DNA from: Candidatus Borrarchaeota archaeon
GTDB lineage: Archaea; Asgardarchaeota; Sifarchaeia; Borrarchaeales; Borrarchaeaceae
Reading direction: 5' to 3'
DNA: 8,328 bases
Assembly: GCA_016840645.1 (NCBI GenBank)
Contig: JAEORY010000162.1
Coordinates: 1 to 8,328, forward strand
Shown here: positions 1 through 5,356 of the stretch, one piece after another
Position numbering within the stretch: the stretch's first letter is position 1
Layout: every line of letters starts with the position of its first letter
Made by a program: the position numbers and the translations under genes
Notes under the pieces: model-generated
The model's input: the letters and a program-made list of their open reading frames with translations, nothing else
Databases searched by the model: none
Told to the model about the DNA's origin: nothing

Positions 1-234
1 GGTAGCTTCGATTGCTCTAACAACAACCTTACCTCACTATCAGGCTGCCCTACTCATCTCGGCAGTAGCTTCTATTGCTCTTTCAACAACCTTACCTCAC
101 TATCAGGCTGCCCTACTCATGTCGGCGGTAGCTTCGATTGCTCTTTCAACAACCTTACCTCACTATCAGGCTTCCCTACTCATGTCGGCGGTAGCTTCGA
201 TTGCTCTTTCAACAACAACCTTACATCATTAGAA
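1..234 (+). repeat. 63-nt tandem repeats encoding 21-residue LRR units
   Basis: Three complete 63-nt units (1-63, 64-126, 127-189) and a fourth that diverges after about 45 nt lie in frame inside the LRR gene. Units 2 and 3 differ at only a few bases, and most differences change the amino acid (Gly/Ser, Asp/Tyr, Cys/Phe, Leu/Val). Unit 4 has one extra AAC codon. The array enters from the left edge, so its total length is unknown. Such similarity suggests recent duplication or gene conversion. Confidence 0.95.
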
Positions 235-702
235 GTGAAACCAATTGGAAAACAGAAAAATAAGGTTTTGCAAGACATGCTAAATTCACTTTTAGAAAAG
301 GGAATTTTATTTGCTGACGGAATCAGTGCAGAGATAATTCAACGCAAGGGAAATGTTTTTAAAATAAAGATTTTTGGAAAACTAACAGAATCATGGGCCG
401 TGACTGACGGTAAACATTGGTCACATGGAACTACATTAAGAGAGGCCTACAATGATTTAATTTATAAAAGATCTGATCGCAATACTGACCGATTCAAAGA
501 ATGGGATATAAATTCAAAGCGCACTGTTTCGGATTTAATATTAGCCTATCGCTCCATAACAGGAGCATGTTCTGAAGGTGTAAAAACATTTTGTCAGTCC
601 ATCAATATGCAAGCGGAATACAATATTTGTGAAGTTGTAGACATGACTAGGAATAGTTATGGGAACGAAGTTTTTGCGAAGTTTTTTGGAGTTATGAAGT
701 GA
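1..702 (+). CDS. Leucine-rich-repeat phage protein, C-terminal part (5' end outside window)
   Basis: The frame is open from base 1, so the gene starts upstream; an in-frame GTG at 235 is internal and not the likely start. The visible 233 residues hold an LRR array (about residues 1-78) with a 21-residue unit built on NNLTSLSG and a GSFDC strand, then a non-repeat domain (about 79-233). That domain carries DGKHWSHGTTLREAYNDLIY (136-155), an ITGACSEG segment (about 186-193) and a closing segment ending NEVFAKFF. From memory, LRR arrays followed by this kind of tail (SHG-TL-EA, ITGAC-G, KFF) are frequent in phages and prophages; the role is not established, and protein binding is the usual LRR function. 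The gene overlaps the next by 4 nt (GTGA). The repeat part is much richer in GC than the tail. The LRR and phage-type tail call is firm; a specific function is not. Confidence 0.85.
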   Translation, partial: GSFDCSNNNLTSLSGCPTHLGSSFYCSFNNLTSLSGCPTHVGGSFDCSFNNLTSLSGFPTHVGGSFDCSFNNNLTSLEVKPIGKQKNKVLQDMLNSLLEKGILFADGISAEIIQRKGNVFKIKIFGKLTESWAVTDGKHWSHGTTLREAYNDLIYKRSDRNTDRFKEWDINSKRTVSDLILAYRSITGACSEGVKTFCQSINMQAEYNICEVVDMTRNSYGNEVFAKFFGVMK

Positions 703-908
703 AATATAAAATTGAAATTGTTTTTGATGAAGATGAAAAAAATGAAATGCTGAACATGCTTTCTTATGAAAGATATTTTTCTGCTCTTTTTGAAGTGGAA
801 CAAGAACTAAGGCAGTTATGGAAATACTCTGACAAAAATTTTGTGAAAATCGAAGACGCAAGGAATAGGTTTTATGAAATCACTAATAAATATGGGATTG
901 AATTATGA
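699..908 (+). CDS. Small phage-type protein of unknown function (69 aa)
   Basis: The start is GTG at 699, inside a GTGA overlap with the stop of the LRR gene; a GGAG at 688-691 sits 7 nt upstream, which favours this start over the out-of-frame ATG at 694. The protein is acidic, with a short beta-like N-terminus (KYKIEIVFD) followed by helices containing FSALFEVEQELRQLWKY and ending YEITNKYGIEL. From memory, this pattern (a hydrophobic beta strand, a helix with LFE-E-LR, then a D-R--F-EI---Y tail) recurs in small uncharacterised phage proteins. No catalytic motif, membrane segment or DNA-binding motif is visible. Its stop overlaps the next start by 4 nt (ATGA), so it is part of the coupled left operon. 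The gene call is good; the function is unknown. Confidence 0.8.
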   Translation: MKYKIEIVFDEDEKNEMLNMLSYERYFSALFEVEQELRQLWKYSDKNFVKIEDARNRFYEITNKYGIEL

Positions 909-1249
909 GCGGTGAAAATAGAATAAAATTGGAAATTGGGAAGAAATATAGATTAGATTTTTGGAATGAAGAAAGATGGATTAAAGTTGTATATGTTGGG
1001 AAAAGTCTTATTGTATGTCTTGACAACAATGATGAAGAACTTACATTCTCATGGGATTACGATTGGATAAAAGTCCCAGAGAAAAAGGAAGTTGAACTTT
1101 ATTGCTCGGTTGCTTTTCTTGAAGAAGTTAAACGAATTACAGAGACAAAAGATTATTGTAAGCTTTGCAATATGAATAATCACCTTGATGCTAGCGAACT
1201 ATCGTCAGTTGGCATAAACAAAAAAATAAAAATAAGTTGGGAAGAGTAG
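905..1249 (+). CDS. Hypothetical phage protein, beta-rich N-terminus (114 aa)
   Basis: The ATG at 905 overlaps the preceding stop (ATGA); only a weak GGG lies upstream, so coupling to the previous gene probably drives translation. Residues 6-58 alternate hydrophobic and polar residues with several Trp and Tyr (IGKKYRLDFW, WIKVVYVG, SWDYDWIKV), which suggests a small beta barrel. Residues 60-114 contain a CKLC pair (Cys85 and Cys88) with His93 nearby, but no second Cys pair, so a zinc site is possible but incomplete. I do not recognise a named family. Small beta-barrel proteins with a DW--V motif are common among uncharacterised phage early genes. Its TAG stop shares one base with the GTG start of the next gene. 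Confidence 0.75.
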   Translation: MSGENRIKLEIGKKYRLDFWNEERWIKVVYVGKSLIVCLDNNDEELTFSWDYDWIKVPEKKEVELYCSVAFLEEVKRITETKDYCKLCNMNNHLDASELSSVGINKKIKISWEE

Positions 1250-1533
1250 TGAGTAAAGAACTTTACAAAGAAGCAATTGATTTATTCGGCATAAACAACC
1301 AGTTAAAAAAGTTTCGTGAGGAAATGCTAGAATGTCTTTTAGCTCTAGAAAGATACATGAATGACAAATCCTTAGACAAAGATGCTCTAAAAAGCGAAAT
1401 AGCAGACGTTAGAATTACATTGTCCCAAGCTGAAATGATACTTTTCGCCAACGACAGAGAGAAAAATCACTGGATTAATAAAAAACAAAATAAACTAAGA
1501 AAACATATAATGGAATCCAGGGGGGAAGAATGA
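1249..1533 (+). CDS. MazG-like nucleoside triphosphate pyrophosphohydrolase (94 aa)
   Basis: The chosen start is GTG at 1249, which shares one base with the preceding stop (TAGTG) and has GGGAAG at 1239-1244; an in-frame TTG at 1237 would add four residues and is less likely. The 94-residue all-helical protein carries the MazG-type metal-binding pattern: EEMLE (Glu24, Glu25, Glu28), then EIAD (Glu50, Asp53), 21 residues apart, within the usual EExxE-(12 to 28)-ExxD spacing. The following IADVRITLSQAEMI and the WINKKQNKLRKHI tail match small phage members of this family as I remember them. The family hydrolyses NTPs or dNTPs to monophosphate and pyrophosphate using magnesium, and phage versions are thought to alter host nucleotide pools. 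Substrate specificity cannot be read here. No key acidic residue is missing. Confidence 0.75.
   Translation: MSKELYKEAIDLFGINNQLKKFREEMLECLLALERYMNDKSLDKDALKSEIADVRITLSQAEMILFANDREKNHWINKKQNKLRKHIMESRGEE
1519..1525 (+). promoter_or_regulatory. Strong ribosome binding site for the alpha/beta hydrolase gene
   Basis: AGGGGGG lies inside the end of the MazG-like gene, 4 nt before the ATG at 1530. It is one of the most purine-rich Shine-Dalgarno-like sites in the window. It may let the hydrolase be translated efficiently in addition to ATGA coupling. Confidence 0.6.
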
Positions 1534-2207
1534 AACGTGCTATAGTTTTTATTCATGGAGCAACAAACAGACGAAAAGGTGAGAGTCCCAATGTTCTAAA
1601 ACTCATAGAAAAACTTAAAGAATTTTCTCCAAAGACTGACAAATATATAAATATTGAGTGGTCGAATTTAGTTCAAAAAGAACAGGATCACTTATATAGT
1701 AGAAGATTTGAAGATTGGAAAAAGACATCTATATTTTCTCCTATAAGTAAGATCATCAATATCATCAGAAAAGAGATAGTTTTTGGATTCTGCTGCGATT
1801 CAATATCGTACGAAAAAACTCTAAAGAAAGATATTGTTCCAATTGTTAAAGAAAAGCTTACGGAACTTGAGGAAAACTATAATCATATTGTCGTCATTGG
1901 CTGGAGCATGGGAGCAGCAATTGCATATGAATCACTCAAGCAATTATCAGAAGAAGAGCGCTCCTTCAATTTTGAATTAGTAACTATGGGATGCAATATT
2001 CCACTTAATTATATGGAATGTTACTACAAACCTAAGTTTGTTGAGTGGAGCAACGTCAATCATGCGTGGGACGTACTAGGCATGAAGCTTAATAGACCTC
2101 ATATAACAGAGCATACATTCAAGACATTTAGACCTTTTACAGCTCACACAAGCTACTTTCACGATAAAAAGGCGTTAGATATAATCAGAGACATTCTGGT
2201 CATATAA
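1530..2207 (+). CDS. Alpha/beta-hydrolase (lipase/esterase-like), last gene of left operon
   Basis: This 225-residue protein has the layout of a serine alpha/beta hydrolase. A first strand ends in FIHG (residues 7-10, the usual oxyanion-hole position), a strand-turn-helix nucleophile elbow reads GWSMG with Ser126 (124-128), and later come a plausible acid Asp181 (HAWDVLG) and His206 (FTAHTSYF). The AHTSY segment resembles the HSSY histidine loop of lipase-like enzymes. There is no signal peptide or membrane segment, so it should act in the cytoplasm unless released at lysis. The central insert (about 45-100) is Lys- and aromatic-rich and may form a lid. The substrate cannot be deduced: lipid, ester or peptide are all possible. 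The ATG overlaps the previous stop by 4 nt. The 3' end overlaps the convergent lipoprotein gene by 8 nt. Fold call strong, triad likely, biological role unknown. Confidence 0.82.
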   Translation: MKRAIVFIHGATNRRKGESPNVLKLIEKLKEFSPKTDKYINIEWSNLVQKEQDHLYSRRFEDWKKTSIFSPISKIINIIRKEIVFGFCCDSISYEKTLKKDIVPIVKEKLTELEENYNHIVVIGWSMGAAIAYESLKQLSEEERSFNFELVTMGCNIPLNYMECYYKPKFVEWSNVNHAWDVLGMKLNRPHITEHTFKTFRPFTAHTSYFHDKKALDIIRDILVI

Positions 2208-2673
2208 AAAGATGATAGCAAACAGTAGGGGCATCAAATAATATTTGGTGCTGCTTTACTGCCTCTAGATAAACTTCTACGTTATCTTTCTTTTTGCACT
2301 TCAGCTTTTTAGACCACCAAGATTTTTTCCACTTTATACACTTAATCTCTCTTCTACAAAAACCAGGCCTGTCTAAGCATACACGAAATCTCTTTTGTGC
2401 GACTTTGCATGAAATCTTATATTGATTAAGCTTTTTCCTGACTTCTGGGTCATTCAAGTCATACTTAACTAATGACCAATCTTGGCATTTGCCATCAACG
2501 TACTTCATGCACATCTTATTCGTTAAATGTCCTGGGTATTCTTTACGAACAACCAGCCTCTGCTTAGCAAAGACTGGTCTGGTGTAAGTTTGTTCGTTTT
2601 TCTTAGACGAATTAGAGCAACTAAATGTAAGAAAACTAACTAGAAAAATAGAGGTTATAAATATTTTACTCAT
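2200..2673 (-). CDS. Cysteine-rich putative lipoprotein (157 aa)
   Basis: The N-terminus is a typical export signal: MSK, a hydrophobic stretch (residues 4-17), then a Cys at 19 in LTFSC, followed by a Ser/Asn/Lys linker. Leu at -4 rather than -3 makes the lipobox imperfect, but the layout is that of a lipoprotein. The mature part is strongly basic and has eight further Cys (55, 63, 89, 99, 106, 112, 126, 152), enough for four disulfides, which suggests a folded periplasmic or surface domain. I recognise no named family. The ATG overlaps the previous gene's stop by 4 nt (ATGA), with no clear ribosome site, so it is probably coupled to the 92-aa gene. Phage lipoproteins act in lysis (outer-membrane spanins) or in blocking superinfection; at 157 aa it is longer than typical Rz1-type spanins. 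Gene call good, role inferred. Confidence 0.75.
   Translation of the reverse strand: MSKIFITSIFLVSFLTFSCSNSSKKNEQTYTRPVFAKQRLVVRKEYPGHLTNKMCMKYVDGKCQDWSLVKYDLNDPEVRKKLNQYKISCKVAQKRFRVCLDRPGFCRREIKCIKWKKSWWSKKLKCKKKDNVEVYLEAVKQHQILFDAPTVCYHLFI
2223..2261. terminator. Imperfect inverted repeat near the convergent operon ends, possible terminator
   Basis: An 8-bp stem (2231-2238 with 2244-2251, one G-T pair, TAATA loop) is flanked by an outer 5-bp arm (CAGTA at 2223-2227 with TACTG at 2257-2261), with unpaired bases between. It lies 16 nt past the stop of the + operon and inside the last codons of the - strand lipoprotein gene. No T-run follows, so intrinsic termination is uncertain. It is the only notable hairpin I found where a terminator for the + operon is expected. 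Confidence 0.25.
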
Positions 2674-2948
2674 TTATTCACATTTGGCAATTCTGTTAAG
2701 GCCAACAAAAGATACTCGTTGATCTCTTTCTCTATTTGGGCCTTTTGCTCTGCCAACCTTTGCACCTTTCCATCGTCTTGATAATTAAGATCTTTTGCGA
2801 GTTCTTGGTTCATATCCTCAAGAACTTCTTCCAGGTCTTCTTTTTTCTCTAGTAGCTTTTTAGAAAACTGCCGTTTGTTCTTATCGTTTATGAATTTGAA
2901 CACTTCAGCGCCGAGAGTGACGGCGCTAGCAACTATAGAAGTAATCAT
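2670..2948 (-). CDS. Small coiled-coil protein with hydrophobic N-terminus, spanin-like candidate (92 aa)
   Basis: Residues 2-14 are hydrophobic (ITSIVASAVTLGA), followed by EVFKFINDKNKRQF and a long charged helix (about 28-80) rich in Glu and Lys with heptad-like Leu spacing. From memory, small phage proteins of this plan, a hydrophobic N-terminus then a FI-DK--R-F segment then a coiled coil, occur near lysis genes. The topology resembles an inner-membrane spanin, and the next gene encodes a lipoprotein with a 4-nt overlap, an arrangement reminiscent of Rz/Rz1 pairs. Against this, the hydrophobic stretch is short for a membrane anchor, being broken by Glu15 and Lys18. The start at 2948 overlaps the stop of the 51-aa gene upstream (ATGA), with no strong ribosome site. 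A structural role is an alternative. Confidence 0.72.
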   Translation of the reverse strand: MITSIVASAVTLGAEVFKFINDKNKRQFSKKLLEKKEDLEEVLEDMNQELAKDLNYQDDGKVQRLAEQKAQIEKEINEYLLLALTELPNVNK

Positions 2949-3100
2949 TTTTTAAAGATACTTAGAACTTCGTCTGGGACTTCTTTAAGGTCAACCATAA
3001 GCTCAACTACTGCTTCACCGTCTTTATTGGGATCTACTTTAATTTTGAACTTTCCATCTTCTACTTTGAAATCTAATACTTTTTTTTCTTCTTCTGACAT
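2945..3100 (-). CDS. Small acidic hypothetical protein (51 aa)
   Basis: This short gene starts at ATG 3100 and ends at TGA 2945-2947, overlapping the next start by 4 nt. It has the best-placed ribosome site in this cluster (AAAGGAGT at 3105-3112). The protein begins MSEEEKKVLDFKVEDGKF and continues with alternating hydrophobic and charged residues, including FKIKVDPNKDGEAVVELMVD, then LKEVPDEVLSIFKK. This suggests a small two- or three-stranded beta sheet followed by a helix. There is no membrane segment or catalytic motif. The overlap, ribosome site and reading direction agree with a real gene that appears to open the small downstream cluster. I do not know its function. Confidence 0.75.
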   Translation of the reverse strand: MSEEEKKVLDFKVEDGKFKIKVDPNKDGEAVVELMVDLKEVPDEVLSIFKK

Positions 3101-3104
3101 AAAT

Positions 3105-3112
3105 ACTCCTTT
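3105..3112 (-). promoter_or_regulatory. Ribosome binding site of the 51-aa gene
   Basis: AAAGGAGT on the - strand places the AGGAG core 5 nt before the ATG at 3100. It is a near-ideal Shine-Dalgarno site and supports a small gene that an ORF length cut-off would drop. The two downstream genes lack such sites, so it may serve the whole coupled trio. Confidence 0.75.
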
Positions 3113-3128
3113 GGTACTTTTATTTTAC

Positions 3129-3281
3129 CTACTTTTTGTGCAATTTATCAAATTTGCGTTTTATAAATAAAATAAGTTTATCTACTATGGACTTTACTGC
3201 TGAATTAACTATAAGACTTAAAACTACTTTAATAAGCGCTTGGATAACACCACCTACAGTCCTTGAATTACTTGCTCTAAT
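3129..3281 (-). CDS. Candidate hydrophobic 50-aa peptide without a standard start codon
   Basis: The interval between the 700-aa gene and the 51-aa gene is otherwise empty, yet one - strand frame is open from a stop near 3310 down to TAG at 3129-3131. Translated, its last 40 or so residues read like a membrane or amphipathic protein: VGGVIQALIKVVLSLIVNSA, then VKSIVDKLILFIKRKF and a basic end DKLHKK. The frame has no ATG, GTG, TTG or CTG; the given start is an ATT at 3281, a rare initiation codon. No clear ribosome site precedes it. A frameshift from the 700-aa frame, a sequencing error or chance are alternatives. A single hydrophobic stretch with a basic tail beside possible lysis genes would fit a small holin, which is only inference. 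Confidence 0.3.
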   Translation of the reverse strand: MRASNSRTVGGVIQALIKVVLSLIVNSAVKSIVDKLILFIKRKFDKLHKK

Positions 3282-5356
3282 GGATCTTGCGCCCTTAGCG
3301 GTACTTTGACCTTAGGGAACAATAAATCAAGATCCTGAGGCAATTTACCATTCTTATTCATATCTGTAATAATCTTAGCTTTCTGCGATGGGGGGAGTTC
3401 TTCGTTCTTATTTATATCATCAATGAAGATAAGTTTATCTTCTGTGTTATGGAGCTTGCCGTCAAACTCACTAGCAAATGTTGCTGGGATAAAAATGTCT
3501 GGAATATTCTCAATTAAAGATGGAACAATCGTTGTCACTTTCTGAGGATCGTTTTCGACCATGTTCTTAAAACTTTCTGAAAACTGGGGAGAAACAAAAA
3601 TTGCTAATTTTGCTGCAATTAAGTCAGCATTCTCTATTACTGCTCTAGATGTTCTCGGTATTCTTTTGTTGGCCACCATATTGGCAACATTAGCTATTTT
3701 GTTGGCCATAATAGAAGATCGCAAAGTAAACTCTTTTTCTGCGGCTTTACCTATCCTTCTAGCTCCTCCGCCTAGTAAAAATCCTGCTGCTGCTCCTGTT
3801 GTTGGCTCTGCCCCGATAGATGCTGCCCCAACGCCTCCAACTACTGCTGTAGTTATTTCTCTTGCTAAAGCTGCTGCTGATCCTGCTTTTACAAGATCTC
3901 TTTCTGATGCCTTTCTCAAACGCTGACTCGCTTTTAGCAAATTATGCATCCTAGCATTTTGCTTTCTTATATAATCTGCACCATCCATTAAAATACCATC
4001 AACACTTACATTAGATCCTTCTGCTAATTCTTCTATCAAATCTTTTAGTCTAAGATATGTTTTTGATAGTATTATTTCATCTTCTGCTAGACGGACATCC
4101 TTATCTTTTACTCTTCTAAATACCTTGTTTAGTTTTTCCCCTAGATTCTTTTTAAGGTCTTGTATTGTTGCCAAACTTTTAAAGTTGTCTATGTCTCCAG
4201 GATCAGGCGAAACTCTTAAGATATTTTCTATAAGATTTTTTGCATCTTGGACTTTTTTTATAATTATATCTTCTGGTATTCCTCTTTCTGTTATAGGGGT
4301 GGTCCCTTCTGCCAGGCCCTTTGTTACATCGGAAACAATTTCATTTACTTGTTTTTGTAAATTATGCTTTGGTATTTCTTCTGAAATCTTATCAATATCC
4401 TTATTCAAAGATTGAGATATTTCTCCTATTAGTCCGTCTTGTCTTTTTGTGCGAAAATAATCAAATAGATGTGATTTTTCTACAATTTCGGCAGTTTCAG
4501 GAGTTTCCAAAGTATCTAAAAATACTTCATTACCACCAGATATTTTTTTCAATGCTTTGGTGGGATCTCTTAACTCATTAACTAAATCTTCTTCCAGTAA
4601 AGTTCCACCTACTTTTTTCGCCTCTTCTTCTGTTACTCCCTTAGTACCGCCCCCAAAAAAAAGGCCCTTAAATGCGTTTCTTTGAGCAAAGCTTCTTAAT
4701 TTAGGAAAAACCTCAACTACTTTACCAGTCGAACTTCTAACTGGTTTTATTAATTTTGATGCTGCGGAAATACCTTTTTTAGCTATTGGAGGCAAAGATG
4801 CTGCAACTCCTGCACCTACTCCTGTCTCTATAGCTGTTCCTACTAAGTCCTCACCACTCGAAGCAGCTCTAAGCCCTGTTTCGACCGCTGCTTGCCCTAT
4901 TCCACCTATGCCAGCTTTTCCAAGACCTCCACCTAGCAATACTTCCCCAGTTGCTTCTGAAAATTGTTTTGCTATTGGAGCTTCTTCTTGAAATTGTTCT
5001 CTTTCTTGCTGAACCGCTTGCAATGCTTCTTCTTGAGTTTCACCTGTAAAAGGTCTTCTCGCAGTAGCTTCTATCTCTGGAAATAAACCACCAGTAGCAC
5101 CTGTTGCCGTCTCCCTTACTACTTTATTCACTCTGTCTACAACATCAGAGATATTAATATTTTTGATATCTCCTGCGCCCAGTATTTTAATTTCTTCTTT
5201 AGTAAATAAATCTTTTAGATTTTGAATACCACTAACATCGTCTGGTAAATCCTGAATATCTTCTTCTGTAAATTCTAAGCTTTCAATTGGCCTATCATCT
5301 GGCAAAGCTCTTAGTTCTTCTTCGGTAAATTCTAGTTTATTTTTCTTTTTTGCCAT
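3254..5356 (-). CDS. Large Gly/Ala-rich phage structural protein, likely internal virion/ejection protein (700 aa)
   Basis: The N-terminus has a repeated acidic motif, LEFTEEELRALPDD (8-21) and LEFTEEDIQDLPDD (27-40), with a weaker third copy (LFTKEEIKILG, 50-60). Next comes GLFPEIEATARRPFTG with a following EEALQAVQQEREQF (about 90-122), a pattern I associate with phage virion proteins of the G--DEIEA--RA---YEEAL-E type. Gly/Ala-rich hydrophobic stretches follow (about 138-190 and 501-536), and the middle (about 240-490) is mostly charged helix. The C-terminus is acidic and possibly calcium-like (FIDDINKNEELP, DMNKNGKLP), though I cannot claim binding. Small-residue hydrophobic segments suit proteins that enter the host envelope during DNA ejection. 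AGGTGAG at 5359-5365 precedes the ATG, and the start shares one base with the previous stop. Phage structural call good; exact role inferred. Confidence 0.7.
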   Translation of the reverse strand: MAKKKNKLEFTEEELRALPDDRPIESLEFTEEDIQDLPDDVSGIQNLKDLFTKEEIKILGAGDIKNINISDVVDRVNKVVRETATGATGGLFPEIEATARRPFTGETQEEALQAVQQEREQFQEEAPIAKQFSEATGEVLLGGGLGKAGIGGIGQAAVETGLRAASSGEDLVGTAIETGVGAGVAASLPPIAKKGISAASKLIKPVRSSTGKVVEVFPKLRSFAQRNAFKGLFFGGGTKGVTEEEAKKVGGTLLEEDLVNELRDPTKALKKISGGNEVFLDTLETPETAEIVEKSHLFDYFRTKRQDGLIGEISQSLNKDIDKISEEIPKHNLQKQVNEIVSDVTKGLAEGTTPITERGIPEDIIIKKVQDAKNLIENILRVSPDPGDIDNFKSLATIQDLKKNLGEKLNKVFRRVKDKDVRLAEDEIILSKTYLRLKDLIEELAEGSNVSVDGILMDGADYIRKQNARMHNLLKASQRLRKASERDLVKAGSAAALAREITTAVVGGVGAASIGAEPTTGAAAGFLLGGGARRIGKAAEKEFTLRSSIMANKIANVANMVANKRIPRTSRAVIENADLIAAKLAIFVSPQFSESFKNMVENDPQKVTTIVPSLIENIPDIFIPATFASEFDGKLHNTEDKLIFIDDINKNEELPPSQKAKIITDMNKNGKLPQDLDLLFPKVKVPLRAQDPLEQVIQGL

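Noticed and set aside
1..234. CRISPR-like array at the left edge
   Set aside because: The units are directly adjacent 63-nt coding repeats in one open frame without spacers, and encode leucine-rich repeats.
235..702. GTG at 235 as the start of a 155-aa gene
   Set aside because: The same frame is open to base 1 and encodes LRR units that run straight into it, so 235 is internal to a larger gene.
541..861. 106-aa - strand ORF across the LRR tail and the 69-aa gene
   Set aside because: It lies antisense to two well-supported coupled genes and has no recognisable motif or ribosome site.
3132..3253. Promoter in the short gap before the 51-aa gene
   Set aside because: AT-rich sequence gives several TATAAA-like boxes, but no convincing -35 box at proper distance could be found.
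3561..3926. 121-aa + strand ORF with apparent hydrophobic segments
   Set aside because: It is the reverse reading of the Gly/Ala-rich part of the 700-aa gene; hydrophobicity follows from the complementary codons.
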